Source: JALYUM01 sp036688685
GTDB taxonomy: Bacteria; Pseudomonadota; Gammaproteobacteria; Burkholderiales; Burkholderiaceae_D
Reading direction: 5' to 3'
Length of the DNA stretch: 64,000 nucleotides
Assembly (NCBI RefSeq): GCF_036688685.1
Contig: NZ_JAQQPS010000014.1
Span: forward strand, 1-64,000
Below are positions 54,657 to 62,907 of this stretch, piece after piece (the stretch's first letter is position 1; every line of letters begins with the position of its first letter). The notes beneath the pieces are model-generated. The model worked only from the letters and a program-made list of their open reading frames with translations, did not search any database and was not told where the DNA came from. A program made the position numbers and the translations under genes.

Positions 54657-54961
54657 GGGATAGCCTTGTGACAATAATGATGGACGTTTGGCAGCATACA
54701 GGAAGACAGATGGAAAAACGCTAACTACGGTATGGGTAAAACGGGGTCCTGGCGCGCCTGATATGGCAGTGAATGGTTGGCTTGTGGTTTGTCGTCAATT
54801 GCGCCGTACAAACAACGACATACCCCCAACTTATGTGTTGCGTCAACCCCTTTAGCGGGATATACTAGCCGGCTTCGGTATGGATTCGTCCGTTTTGAAT
54901 CCGTCCTTTACTTGGTAGTTAAACAAAGCCCCGCCCAATCGCAGGTGGGAATGGAGAAAAA
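54657..54961. other. Divergent region between the Ter module and rplC
   Basis: This 305-base region holds the rplC promoter (54838-54866) and a leader of about 90 bases. On the minus strand a TATGCT hexamer (54698-54693) could be the -10 of the Ter operon, but no good -35 is spaced from it. I see no RNA gene or repeat. Confidence 0.45.
54838..54866 (+). promoter_or_regulatory. Sigma-70 promoter before rplC
   Basis: TTGCGT (54838-54843) and TATACT (54861-54866) are 17 bases apart. This gives the rplC-rpsQ block its own promoter, needed because rpsJ lies 11 kb upstream behind a hairpin and oppositely oriented genes. Confidence 0.7.
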
Positions 54962-55618
54962 ATGAGCCTAGGCCTTCTCGGTCGCAAGGTTGGTATGATG
55001 CGCATCTTCACGGATGAAGGGGACTCGATCCCAGTTACCGTGCTCGACGTATCGAACAATCGTGTTGCGCAAGTCAAAACTCCTGAAACAGACGGTTACT
55101 CCGCTGTTCAGGTCGCATTCGGTCAACGTCGCGCTTCCCGCGTGACCAAGGCAGTTGCGGGTCACCACGCTAAAGCAGGCGTGGAAGCCGGTACGATGCT
55201 GAAAGAATTCCGCGTCGACGCCGCCAAAGCCGCAGAACTGAAAACCGGTGACATCGTCGCCGCGTCGCTGTTCGAAGTCGGTCAAAAAATCGACGTGCAA
55301 GGTACCTCGATCGGTAAGGGTTACGCTGGTACCATCAAGCGTCACAACTTCGCCTCGGGTCGTGCATCGCACGGTAACTCGCGTTCGCACAACGTACCAG
55401 GTTCGATCGGTATGGCGCAGGATCCAGGTCGCGTGTTCCCTGGTAAGCGCATGACCGGTCACATGGGTGATGTCACTGTTACCACCCAAAACCTCGAGAT
55501 CGCCCGTATCGATGCCGACCGTCAGTTGCTGATGGTTAAAGGCGCCGTACCCGGCGCGAAAAATGGCCAGGTGGTGGTATCGCCAGCGGTCAAAGTTAAA
55601 GCACAGAAGGGAGCTTAA
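54962..55618 (+). CDS. rplC: 50S ribosomal protein L3
   Basis: The 218-residue product begins MSLGLLGRKVGMMRIFTDEG and contains HNFASGRASHGNSRSHNVPG and GKRMTGHMGD, the extended loop reaching the peptidyl transferase centre with the glutamine methylation region (GMAQDPGRVFPGK). It is the first gene of the displaced S10 operon section. Leader and promoter lie immediately upstream. Confidence 0.98.
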   Translation: MSLGLLGRKVGMMRIFTDEGDSIPVTVLDVSNNRVAQVKTPETDGYSAVQVAFGQRRASRVTKAVAGHHAKAGVEAGTMLKEFRVDAAKAAELKTGDIVAASLFEVGQKIDVQGTSIGKGYAGTIKRHNFASGRASHGNSRSHNVPGSIGMAQDPGRVFPGKRMTGHMGDVTVTTQNLEIARIDADRQLLMVKGAVPGAKNGQVVVSPAVKVKAQKGA

Positions 55619-55621
55619 ACG

Positions 55622-56242
55622 ATGGAACTCAAGCTTCTGAATGAGCAAGGACAAGCAGGCTCGAACGTTGCCGCCGCCGATGAAGTTTTCGGTCGTGATT
55701 ACAACGAAGCCCTGATTCACCAGATCGTGGTTGCCTATGCAGCGAACGCCCGTAGCGGCAATCGCAAGCAGAAGGACCGCGAAGAAGTCCACCACACGAC
55801 GAAAAAGCCATGGCGCCAAAAAGGTACCGGCCGCGCTCGTGCTGGTATGTCGTCGTCGCCTCTGTGGCGTGGCGGTGGACGCATCTTCCCGAACTCGCCT
55901 GACGAGAACTTCACCCACAAAGTGAACAAGAAGATGTATCGCGCCGGTATCTGCTCGATCCTGTCGCAACTGGCCCGCGAAGAGCGCCTGGTTGTGGTTG
56001 AGTCGATCACGCTGGAAGCCCCAAAAACCAAGCTGCTGTCGCAGAAACTGGTTGGCATGGGCCTCGAGTCGGTCATGATCATCACCGATACGCTGGAAGA
56101 AAACCTGCTGCTGGCATCGCGCAACCTGCCTAACGTGCTGGTTGTTGAGCCGAAGCACGCCGATCCAATGTCGCTGGTGTTCTACAAAAAAATCGTGGTC
56201 ACCAAAGCAGCACTGGCCATGATCGAGGAGATGTTCGCATGA
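55622..56242 (+). CDS. rplD: 50S ribosomal protein L4
   Basis: The 206-residue product has KPWRQKGTGRARAGMSSSPLWRGG, named here by its K-P-W-R-Q-K-G-T-G-R core, the loop lining the exit tunnel. In E. coli L4 represses the S10 operon by acting on the leader before rpsJ. In this genome that leader and rplD are in different transcription units, so L4 control, if present, would act on the rplC leader. It overlaps rplW by 4 bases. Confidence 0.98.
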   Translation: MELKLLNEQGQAGSNVAAADEVFGRDYNEALIHQIVVAYAANARSGNRKQKDREEVHHTTKKPWRQKGTGRARAGMSSSPLWRGGGRIFPNSPDENFTHKVNKKMYRAGICSILSQLAREERLVVVESITLEAPKTKLLSQKLVGMGLESVMIITDTLEENLLLASRNLPNVLVVEPKHADPMSLVFYKKIVVTKAALAMIEEMFA

Positions 56243-56556
56243 GCGCCGTCATGAAATTCAGCGAAGAGCGCCTGATGAAGGTGCTCCAGGCTCCGGTCAT
56301 TTCCGAAAAAGCGACCATGGTCGCGGAAAAGAACGAACAGATCGTGTTCCGTGTATTGCCGGACGCGACCAAGCCTGAAATCAAGGCAGCCGTTGAACTC
56401 CTGTTCAAGGTTGAAGTCCTGTCGGTTCAGACAGCCAATCGCGAAGGTAAGGCAAAGCGTTCGGGCCGTTTCAACGGTCGTCGCAACCATACCAAGCGTG
56501 CTTTCGTGTGCCTGAAGCCTGGCCAGGAAATCAATTTTGTCGAGGAGGCTAAATAA
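56239..56556 (+). CDS. rplW: 50S ribosomal protein L23
   Basis: The 105-residue product begins MSAVMKFSEERLMKVLQAPV and has the RRNHTKRAFVCLKPGQEI end. L23 sits at the tunnel exit and docks trigger factor and SRP. It overlaps rplD by ATGA and shares its last base with the rplB start codon (TAATG). Confidence 0.98.
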   Translation: MSAVMKFSEERLMKVLQAPVISEKATMVAEKNEQIVFRVLPDATKPEIKAAVELLFKVEVLSVQTANREGKAKRSGRFNGRRNHTKRAFVCLKPGQEINFVEEAK

Positions 56557-57383
56557 TGGCACTCGTTAAGATGAAACCAACCTCACCAGGCCGTCGTGGC
56601 ATGGTGAAAGTTGTGAACCCAGACCTGTACAAAGGTCGTCCGTTCGCAGCCCTGGTTGAAAAGAAATCGAAAACTGCCGGCCGTAACAACAACGGCCACA
56701 TCACTACCCGTCACATCGGTGGTGGTCACAAGCAGCACTACCGTCTGATCGATTTTAAACGTCAGAAGGATGGCATCCCTGCCAAGGTCGAGCGTATTGA
56801 ATACGATCCGAACCGCACCGCGAACATTGCACTGCTGTGCTACGCGGACGGTGAGCGTCAGTACATCATCGCCACCAAAAACATGGCTGTCGGCGATAGC
56901 GTCATGAACGGTTCGGAAGCGCCGATCAAGTCGGGTAACTGCCTGCCAATCCGTAACATCCCGGTCGGTACCGTGATGCATTGCGTCGAAATGCTGCCAG
57001 GTAAGGGTGCCCAGATGGCCCGTACCGCCGGCGCCGGCGTTGTGCTGATGGCCCGTGAAGGCACCTACGCTCAGGTTCGCCTGCGTTCGGGTGAAGTGCG
57101 TCGCGTGCACATTGAGTGCCGCGCCACCGTAGGCGAAGTCGGCAATGCCGAACACAGCCTGCGCAAGATCGGTAAAGCAGGTGCGATGCGTTGGCGTGGT
57201 GTTCGTCCTACCGTTCGCGGTGTGGTCATGAACCCGGTCGATCACCCGCACGGTGGTGGTGAAGGTAAGACCGCAGCTGGTCGTCACCCGGTATCGCCAT
57301 GGGGTCAACAGACGAAGGGTAAGAAGACACGCCGTAACAAGCGTACTACTTCGATGATCGTCTCGCGCCGCGGCAAGAAATAA
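56556..57383 (+). CDS. rplB: 50S ribosomal protein L2
   Basis: The 275-residue product has the L2 hallmarks GRNNNGHITTRHIGGGHKQHY (given here as a 21-residue block in part: G-R-N-N-N-G-H-I-T) and NPVDHPHGGGEGK with the conserved histidine near the peptidyl transferase centre. Full length. It is translationally coupled to rplW by a one-base overlap. Confidence 0.98.
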   Translation: MALVKMKPTSPGRRGMVKVVNPDLYKGRPFAALVEKKSKTAGRNNNGHITTRHIGGGHKQHYRLIDFKRQKDGIPAKVERIEYDPNRTANIALLCYADGERQYIIATKNMAVGDSVMNGSEAPIKSGNCLPIRNIPVGTVMHCVEMLPGKGAQMARTAGAGVVLMAREGTYAQVRLRSGEVRRVHIECRATVGEVGNAEHSLRKIGKAGAMRWRGVRPTVRGVVMNPVDHPHGGGEGKTAAGRHPVSPWGQQTKGKKTRRNKRTTSMIVSRRGKK

Positions 57384-57393
57384 GGGATAAGAC

Positions 57394-57669
57394 ATGACAC
57401 GTTCATTGAAAAAAGGGCCGTTCACGGACGCCCACCTGGTTAAAAAAGTCGAAACCGCGCAAGCGAACAAAGACAAAAAGCCAGTAAAAACCTGGTCGCG
57501 CCGCTCGACGATCACGCCTGACTTCATCGGCCTGACCATCGCGGTTCACAACGGCAAGCTCCACGTGCCAGTGTATGTTTCCGAGAATATGGTTGGTCAC
57601 AAGCTCGGCGAATTCGCACTGACCCGCACGTTCAAGGGCCATGCCGCTGACAAGAAGGCGAAGAAATAA
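57394..57669 (+). CDS. rpsS: 30S ribosomal protein S19
   Basis: The 91-residue product begins MTRSLKKGPFTDAHLVKKVE and includes WSRRSTITPDFIG and VYVSENMVGHKLGEFALTRT. S19 binds 16S rRNA in the 30S head with S13. The stop overlaps the rplV start by one base. Confidence 0.98.
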   Translation: MTRSLKKGPFTDAHLVKKVETAQANKDKKPVKTWSRRSTITPDFIGLTIAVHNGKLHVPVYVSENMVGHKLGEFALTRTFKGHAADKKAKK

Positions 57670-57998
57670 TGGAAACTAAAGCTATCCTCAAAGGTGTGCG
57701 CCTGTCGGACCAAAAAGGCCGCCTGGTTGCTGACCTGATCCGTGGCAAGAAAGTCGGCGCTGCACTCGACATTCTGCAATTTAGCCCGAAGAAGGGTGCG
57801 ACCATCATCAAGAAGGTTCTGGAGTCCGCAATTGCGAACGCAGAACACAATGACGGCGCCGATATCGACGAGTTGAAAATTGTCCAGATCTACGTTGAAA
57901 AGGGTCCTATCCTGAAGCGCTTTACTGCACGCGCTAAAGGCCGGGGTGATCGTATCTCGAAACAATCCTGTCACATCTACGTGACCGTTGGTAACTAA
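57669..57998 (+). CDS. rplV: 50S ribosomal protein L22
   Basis: The 109-residue product begins METKAILKGVRLSDQKGRLV and carries the tunnel-lining hairpin near KRFTARAKGRGDRISKQSCH. The residues where macrolide-resistance changes occur look ordinary. It is coupled to rpsS by a one-base overlap (TAATG). Confidence 0.98.
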   Translation: METKAILKGVRLSDQKGRLVADLIRGKKVGAALDILQFSPKKGATIIKKVLESAIANAEHNDGADIDELKIVQIYVEKGPILKRFTARAKGRGDRISKQSCHIYVTVGN

Positions 57999-58007
57999 GG
58001 GGTCACG

Positions 58008-58868
58008 ATGGGACAGAAGATTCATCCAACAGGCTTTCGCCTGTCAGTAACCCGTAATTGGGCCTCGCGTTGGTACGCTGGCAATGGCAACTTTGCCGCC
58101 ATGCTCAACGAAGACCTGAAAGCACGTGCTTACCTGAAAAAGAAACTGAAGAACGCTTCGGTTGGCCGCATCGTCATCGAGCGTCCTGCCAAGAACGCGC
58201 GCTTCACGATCTACAGCTCGCGTCCGGGCGTGGTTATCGGTAAAAAAGGCGAGGACATCGAAGTACTGAAGTCCGCGCTGACCAAGATCATGGGCGTGCC
58301 AGTGCACGTCAATATCGAGGAAATCCGCAAGCCGGAAATCGATTCGCAGCTGATCGCCGATTCGATCTCGCAGCAGCTGGAAAAGCGCATTATGTTCCGC
58401 CGCGCAATGAAGCGCGCGATGCAGAACGCCATGCGCCTGGGCGCCCTCGGCATCAAGATCATGTCGTCGGGTCGTCTGAACGGCATCGAGATTGCTCGTA
58501 CCGAATGGTATCGCGAAGGCCGTGTGCCACTTCACACCCTGCGCGCTGACATCGACTACGGCACCAGCGAAGCATCGACCACGTACGGCATCATCGGCGT
58601 CAAGGTCTGGGTATACAAAGGTGACCGCTCGCCTACCGGCGAAGCACCAGTCATCGATACCCCGGCTGAAGACAAGAAGAGCCGTGGCCCACGCCGCGAC
58701 GACGGCAAACCAGGTGGACGTCCGCGTCCAGCCGGCCCAGGCGGCGCCCCAGGCGGCCGTGCTCCAGCAGCACCGCTCGTCAAAGCTCGCCCAGCCGTCA
58801 AGCTGCCTGTTTCAGCACCAGCAGCGCCAGTCGCTGCCGCTGAACCAGCTGAGAAAGCAGGAGAATAA
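58008..58868 (+). CDS. rpsC: 30S ribosomal protein S3 with long C-terminal tail
   Basis: The 286-residue product has the normal S3 core: MGQKIHPTGFRLSVTRNWAS, the KH domain (RPGVVIGKKGEDIEVLK), and TEWYREGRVPLHTLRADIDY. After about residue 205 comes a tail of some 80 residues rich in proline, alanine and glycine (PGGRPRPAGPGGAPGGRAPA, then APAAPVAAAEPAEKAGE). E. coli S3 has 233 residues, so the tail is about 50 longer. S3 guards the mRNA entry channel as part of the helicase site. The tail is probably disordered. Confidence 0.98.
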   Translation: MGQKIHPTGFRLSVTRNWASRWYAGNGNFAAMLNEDLKARAYLKKKLKNASVGRIVIERPAKNARFTIYSSRPGVVIGKKGEDIEVLKSALTKIMGVPVHVNIEEIRKPEIDSQLIADSISQQLEKRIMFRRAMKRAMQNAMRLGALGIKIMSSGRLNGIEIARTEWYREGRVPLHTLRADIDYGTSEASTTYGIIGVKVWVYKGDRSPTGEAPVIDTPAEDKKSRGPRRDDGKPGGRPRPAGPGGAPGGRAPAAPLVKARPAVKLPVSAPAAPVAAAEPAEKAGE

Positions 58869-58870
58869 CC

Positions 58871-59290
58871 ATGCTGCAACCAGCACGCAGGAAGTATCGT
58901 AAAGAGCAGAAAGGCCGTAACACCGGCATTTCGCACAGCCGCGGCACCGCGGTCTCGTTCGGTGAGTTCGGCTTGAAAGCAACGGTCCGCGGTCGTATCA
59001 CTGCCCGTCAGATCGAAGCTGCTCGTCGCGCCATGACCCGTCACATCAAACGTGGCGGTCGTATCTGGATCCGTATTTTCCCGGACAAGCCAATTTCGAA
59101 CAAGCCAGCTGAAGTTCGTATGGGTAACGGTAAAGGTAATCCAGAGTACTACGTCGCTGAAATCCAGCCAGGCAAAGTCCTGTATGAGATGGACGGCGTT
59201 GATGAAACACTGGCGCGCGAAGCATTCCGCCTGGCTGCCGCCAAACTGCCACTGGCTACGACCTTCGTCGTACGTCAAGTTGGTCAATAA
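58871..59290 (+). CDS. rplP: 50S ribosomal protein L16
   Basis: The 139-residue product begins MLQPARRKYRKEQKGRNTGI and has RRAMTRHIKRGGRIWIRIFP and the RMGNGKGNPEYYVAEI loop near the A site. It starts 2 bases after rpsC. L16 carries a conserved arginine that is hydroxylated by YcfD in E. coli (the RMGxGKG region), present here. Confidence 0.98.
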   Translation: MLQPARRKYRKEQKGRNTGISHSRGTAVSFGEFGLKATVRGRITARQIEAARRAMTRHIKRGGRIWIRIFPDKPISNKPAEVRMGNGKGNPEYYVAEIQPGKVLYEMDGVDETLAREAFRLAAAKLPLATTFVVRQVGQ

Positions 59291-59302
59291 GAGGAGTCGG
59301 AT

Positions 59303-59494
59303 ATGAATGCAACAGAACTCCGCGGCAAGGACCAGGACGCTCTGCAAAAAGAGCTGAATGAGTTGTTGAAAGCTCAGTTCGGTCTGCGCATGCAGATCGC
59401 AACCCAGCAGCTGGGCAACACGTCCCAGTTGAAAAAAGTACGCCGCGACATCGCGCGTGTGAAAACGGTCATGAACTCGAAGGATGCCAAATGA
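59303..59494 (+). CDS. rpmC: 50S ribosomal protein L29
   Basis: The 63-residue product begins MNATELRGKDQDALQKELNE and has the FGLRMQIATQQLGNTSQLKK segment of a two-helix L29 protein at the tunnel exit next to L23. AGGAG precedes ATG. It overlaps rpsQ by ATGA. Confidence 0.97.
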   Translation: MNATELRGKDQDALQKELNELLKAQFGLRMQIATQQLGNTSQLKKVRRDIARVKTVMNSKDAK

Positions 59495-59769
59495 ACGACA
59501 CCACTACTGTCAAAACGGCGCTGAAGCGTACGCTGGTCGGCAAGGTCGTGTCCGACAAAATGGACAAGACGGTTACCGTCCTGATCGAGCGTCACGTCAA
59601 GCACCCGCTGTACGGCAAAATCATCATGCGCTCGAACAAGTATCACGCGCATGACGAAGCCAACGAAGTCAAAACGGGTGATACCGTCGAGATTTCGGAA
59701 GGTCGTCCGATCTCGAAGACGAAAGCATGGACGGTTACCCGTATCGTGCAAGTAGCTCCGATCGTTTAA
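59491..59769 (+). CDS. rpsQ: 30S ribosomal protein S17
   Basis: The 92-residue product has LVGKVVSDKMDKTVTVLIER and GDTVEISEGRPISKTKAWTV, an OB-fold primary binding protein of the 30S body. The N-terminus (MNDTTTVKTALKR) is slightly longer than in E. coli (84 residues). It is the last gene of this block before the hairpin and promoter at 59810-59845. Confidence 0.98.
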   Translation: MNDTTTVKTALKRTLVGKVVSDKMDKTVTVLIERHVKHPLYGKIIMRSNKYHAHDEANEVKTGDTVEISEGRPISKTKAWTVTRIVQVAPIV

Positions 59770-59809
59770 GTTCGAAACAGCTGTGGTAACACGGCTGCAA
59801 AATTAGTTC

Positions 59810-59838
59810 TTGCGGGCCCGCCAGTATTCTGCGATACT
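59810..59838 (+). promoter_or_regulatory. Sigma-70 promoter before rplN (spc operon)
   Basis: TTGCGG (59810-59815) and GATACT (59833-59838) are 17 bases apart. Transcription would start near 59845, giving rplN a leader of about 175 bases. In that leader CCCAC...GTGGG near 59976-59989 makes a small hairpin, and no other gene is visible. Confidence 0.6.
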
Positions 59839-59845
59839 AGCGGGC
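59816..59845 (+). terminator. Strong hairpin overlapping the rplN promoter
   Basis: GCCCGCCAGTAT (59816-59827) pairs with ATACTAGCGGGC (59834-59845), 11 of 12 positions, around loop TCTGCG. Placed 47 bases after rpsQ it could end the rplC-rpsQ transcript, though the tail TTCGTT is not a T-run. Its right arm contains the -10 hexamer of the rplN promoter. Confidence 0.5.
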
Positions 59846-60021
59846 TTCGTTCATGTGTCGCCGAAATTTGTCACCCCGGTGGCTGCGGCCTGTAACGAAA
59901 GTTTTTGGAAAGTCCATCACCCAATCAATGCACTCCAGCAGGAGCGTATTGGCGGGACCAAGACTGACCGCAGGCCCACCTCCGTGGGATTTCTGAGGCT
60001 TAAGTTGGGAAAGAGAATACT

Positions 60022-60390
60022 ATGATTCAAACTGAAAGCCGGCTCGAAGTAGCCGACAATACCGGTGCCAAGGAAGTTATGTGCATCAAGGTATTGGGTG
60101 GTTCCAAGCGCCGCTATGCAGGCATTGGTGACGTCATCAAGGTAACCATCAAGGTTGCTGCGCCACGTGGCCGTGTCAAAAAAGGTGAAATTTATAACGC
60201 TGTGGTTGTGCGCACCGCCAAAGGTGTGCGCCGCCAAGACGGCTCCCTGGTGAAGTTCGACAGCAACGCTGCTGTACTGCTCAACGCCAAGCTGGAACCG
60301 ATCGGAACGCGTATTTTCGGACCAGTCACCCGCGAACTGCGGACTGAGAAGTTCATGAAAATCGTGTCCCTGGCACCTGAAGTTCTGTAA
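60022..60390 (+). CDS. rplN: 50S ribosomal protein L14
   Basis: The 122-residue product begins MIQTESRLEVADNTGAKEVM and contains RRQDGSLVKFDSNAAVLLN and GTRIFGPVTRELR, full-length L14, which contacts 16S rRNA in an intersubunit bridge. It opens the spc section after its own promoter. Confidence 0.98.
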   Translation: MIQTESRLEVADNTGAKEVMCIKVLGGSKRRYAGIGDVIKVTIKVAAPRGRVKKGEIYNAVVVRTAKGVRRQDGSLVKFDSNAAVLLNAKLEPIGTRIFGPVTRELRTEKFMKIVSLAPEVL

Positions 60391-60399
60391 GGAGTCGTA

Positions 60400-60714
60400 A
60401 TGGATAAGATTCGTAAAAACGACGAAGTCATCGTGCTGACCGGTAAAGACAAGGGCAAACGTGGCGTGGTTCAAGTGCGTGTAGACGCAGAACACGTTGT
60501 GGTTGAAGGCGTCAACGTCGCTAAAAAAGCGACCAAGCCTAACCCAATGACCGGCGTAACTGGTGGTATCGTCGACAAGACTATGCCGATTCACGTGTCC
60601 AACGTTGCATTGTTCAATGCAGCGACTGGCAAGGCAGACCGCGTGGGCTTTAAAGATGTTGACGGCAAAAAAGTCCGCATCTTCAAGTCCAGTGGCGAAG
60701 TAGTGAAAGCGTAA
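60400..60714 (+). CDS. rplX: 50S ribosomal protein L24
   Basis: The 104-residue product begins MDKIRKNDEVIVLTGKDKGK with the KOW motif (VIVLTGKDKGKRGVVQV) and ends SSGEVVKA. L24 starts 50S assembly. Its start follows AAGGAG, 9 bases after rplN. Confidence 0.98.
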   Translation: MDKIRKNDEVIVLTGKDKGKRGVVQVRVDAEHVVVEGVNVAKKATKPNPMTGVTGGIVDKTMPIHVSNVALFNAATGKADRVGFKDVDGKKVRIFKSSGEVVKA

Positions 60715-60719
60715 AAATC

Positions 60720-61259
60720 ATGGCCCGTTTACAAGAGTTCTACCAAGCAAACGTCGTCGCCGCTCTGACCGAAAAATTCGGTTACACGTCGTCGATGCAA
60801 GTGCCACGCCTGACCAAGATCACCCTGAACATGGGTGTTGGTGAAGCGATCGCTGACAAGAAAGTGCTCGAGCACGCTGTGTCCGACCTGACGAAAATTG
60901 CTGGCCAGAAGCCAGTGACGACGAAGTCGCGCAAAGCTATCGCTGGTTTCAAAATCCGCGAAGGCTATCCAATTGGTACCATGGTCACCCTGCGCGGTGC
61001 CCGTATGTACGAATTCCTGGATCGCTTCATCACCGTGGCTCTGCCACGCGTGCGTGACTTCCGTGGTGTGAATGGCCGTTCGTTCGACGGTCGCGGCAAC
61101 TACAATATCGGTGTCAAGGAACAGATCATTTTCCCTGAGATCGAATATGACAAGATTGACGCGCTGCGCGGCATGAACATCAGCATCACGACCACCGCAA
61201 AGACCGACGACGAAGCGAAAGCTCTGCTCGCCGCCTTTAAATTCCCGTTCAGGAACTGA
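60720..61259 (+). CDS. rplE: 50S ribosomal protein L5
   Basis: The 179-residue product has LTKITLNMGVGEAIADKKVL, KPVTTKSRKAIAGFKIREG and FPEIEYDKIDALRGMNISI, full-length L5, the 5S rRNA binding protein. In E. coli S8 binds mRNA near the rplX-rplE boundary to repress the spc operon; the gap here is only 5 bases. Confidence 0.98.
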   Translation: MARLQEFYQANVVAALTEKFGYTSSMQVPRLTKITLNMGVGEAIADKKVLEHAVSDLTKIAGQKPVTTKSRKAIAGFKIREGYPIGTMVTLRGARMYEFLDRFITVALPRVRDFRGVNGRSFDGRGNYNIGVKEQIIFPEIEYDKIDALRGMNISITTTAKTDDEAKALLAAFKFPFRN

Positions 61260-61263
61260 GATC

Positions 61264-61569
61264 ATGGCAAAACTAGCACTGATTAACCGCGAACAGAAGC
61301 GTGCAGACCTGGTGGAGAAATTCGCCCCGAAGCGTGCCGCTCTGAAAGCCATCATCGACGACCAGTCCAAAACGGACGAAGAACGTTACGAAGCTCGCCT
61401 GAAACTGCAAGCGCTGCCACGCAATTCGGCTCCGACTCGCCAGCGTAACCGCTGCGCGATCACGGGTCGTCCACGTGGTACGTTCCGCAAGTTCGGCCTG
61501 GGCCGTATTAAGCTCCGTGAATTCGCCATGCGTGGTGAAATTCCGGGCATGACCAAAGCAAGCTGGTAA
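61264..61569 (+). CDS. rpsN: 30S ribosomal protein S14
   Basis: The 101-residue product is the zinc-free (C-minus) S14 form: RQRNRCAITGRPRGTFRKFG without the C-x2-C...C-x2-C motif, ending GEIPGMTKASW. S14 completes the 30S head. It starts 4 bases after rplE. Confidence 0.98.
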   Translation: MAKLALINREQKRADLVEKFAPKRAALKAIIDDQSKTDEERYEARLKLQALPRNSAPTRQRNRCAITGRPRGTFRKFGLGRIKLREFAMRGEIPGMTKASW

Positions 61570-61583
61570 TAGGAGAATATGCA

Positions 61584-61979
61584 ATGAGTATGAGCGATCC
61601 TATCGCCGATATGCTGACCCGCATTCGCAACGCCCAGGGCGTACAAAAGACGACCGTGGCGATGCCTTCGTCGAAAGTCAAAGTAGCGATTGCCAACGTC
61701 CTCAAGGACGAGGGTTACATTGAAGATTTCGCAGTAACTGCCGAAGATGGCAAAGCGGAACTCAAAATCGGTTTGAAGTATTACGTTGGCCGTCCAGTCA
61801 TCGAGCGCCTCGAGCGCGTGTCCCGTCCGGGCCTGCGCGTCTACAAAGGCAAAGATGAAATCCCAACCGTGATGAACGGCCTGGGTGTGGCAATTGTGTC
61901 GACCCCGCAAGGCGTGATGACCGACCGCAAAGCTCGCGCCACTGGCGTGGGCGGCGAAGTCATCTGCTACGTGGCTTAA
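61584..61979 (+). CDS. rpsH: 30S ribosomal protein S8
   Basis: The 131-residue product begins MSMSDPIADMLTRIRNAQGV and ends RATGVGGEVICYVA with the conserved STPQGVMTDRKA. A second ATG at 61590 would give the usual 'MSDPIAD' start. S8 organises the central domain of 16S rRNA and represses spc translation in E. coli. Confidence 0.98.
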   Translation: MSMSDPIADMLTRIRNAQGVQKTTVAMPSSKVKVAIANVLKDEGYIEDFAVTAEDGKAELKIGLKYYVGRPVIERLERVSRPGLRVYKGKDEIPTVMNGLGVAIVSTPQGVMTDRKARATGVGGEVICYVA

Positions 61980-61989
61980 GGAGTAGACG

Positions 61990-62523
61990 ATGTCTCGAGT
62001 AGCTAAGATGCCAATCGCAATTCCAGCTGGCGCCGATGTGGCGATCACTGCAACTGCGATTACCGTCAAGGGCCCGCTGGGCACCTTGACCCAAGCCCTG
62101 AACGGCCTGGTCAAAGTAGAAAACAACAACGGCAGCCTGTCGTTCGACATTGTCGACGACAGCCGCGAGTCGAATGCGATGTCGGGTACCTTGCGCGCCC
62201 TGGTCAACAATATGGTGACCGGTGTAACCAAGGGCTTCGAGAAGAAGCTGTCACTGGTCGGCGTGGGCTACAAAGCCCAAGCTGCTGGCGACAAGCTGAA
62301 TCTTTCGCTGGGTTTCTCGCACCCTGTAGCGCACCAAATGCCTGCAGGCGTCACCGCAACCACGCCAACCCCTACTGAAATCGTTATCAAAGGTATCGAT
62401 CGTCAGCAGGTAGGCCAAGTTGCCGCCGAAGTGCGTGCTTACCGCTCCCCTGAGCCTTACAAAGGCAAGGGCGTCCGCTATGTGGACGAAGTGGTTAAGC
62501 TTAAAGAAACCAAGAAGAAATAA
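61990..62523 (+). CDS. rplF: 50S ribosomal protein L6
   Basis: The 177-residue product begins MSRVAKMPIAIPAGADVAIT and contains LVGVGYKAQAAGDKLNLSLG and the end motif SPEPYKGKGVRYVDE. L6 lies at the factor-binding site. TAAGGAG precedes the start. Confidence 0.98.
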   Translation: MSRVAKMPIAIPAGADVAITATAITVKGPLGTLTQALNGLVKVENNNGSLSFDIVDDSRESNAMSGTLRALVNNMVTGVTKGFEKKLSLVGVGYKAQAAGDKLNLSLGFSHPVAHQMPAGVTATTPTPTEIVIKGIDRQQVGQVAAEVRAYRSPEPYKGKGVRYVDEVVKLKETKKK

Positions 62524-62532
62524 GGGCTGACC

Positions 62533-62895
62533 ATGGACAAGAAAGAATCACGTCTGCGTCGTGGACGCCAGACCCGCATCAAGATCGCGGAACTGAAAGT
62601 AAATCGCCTGTCGGTGCACCGCACCAACCTGCACATTTACGCCAGCCTGATCAGCCCGGACGCCAAAGTTCTGGTGTCGGCTTCGACCTTGGAAGCGGAT
62701 GTACGCGCCGAGTTGGCTACCCAGAGCGGCAAAGGCGGCAACGCTGCTGCTGCAGCACTGGTCGGCAAACGCGTCGCCGAAAAAGCAATCCAAGCCGGAA
62801 TCACCGAAGTTGCGTTCGACCGCTCCGGTTTCCGTTACCACGGCCGTGTCAAGGCGCTGGCTGAAGCCGCGCGTGAAGCCGGTCTGAAGTTCTAA
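62533..62895 (+). CDS. rplR: 50S ribosomal protein L18
   Basis: The 120-residue product begins MDKKESRLRRGRQTRIKIAE and ends RVKALAEAAREAGLKF with FDRSGFRYHG. L18 binds 5S rRNA with L5. Full length, 9 bases after rplF. Confidence 0.98.
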   Translation: MDKKESRLRRGRQTRIKIAELKVNRLSVHRTNLHIYASLISPDAKVLVSASTLEADVRAELATQSGKGGNAAAAALVGKRVAEKAIQAGITEVAFDRSGFRYHGRVKALAEAAREAGLKF

Positions 62896-62907
62896 GGAAG
62901 AATCGTC

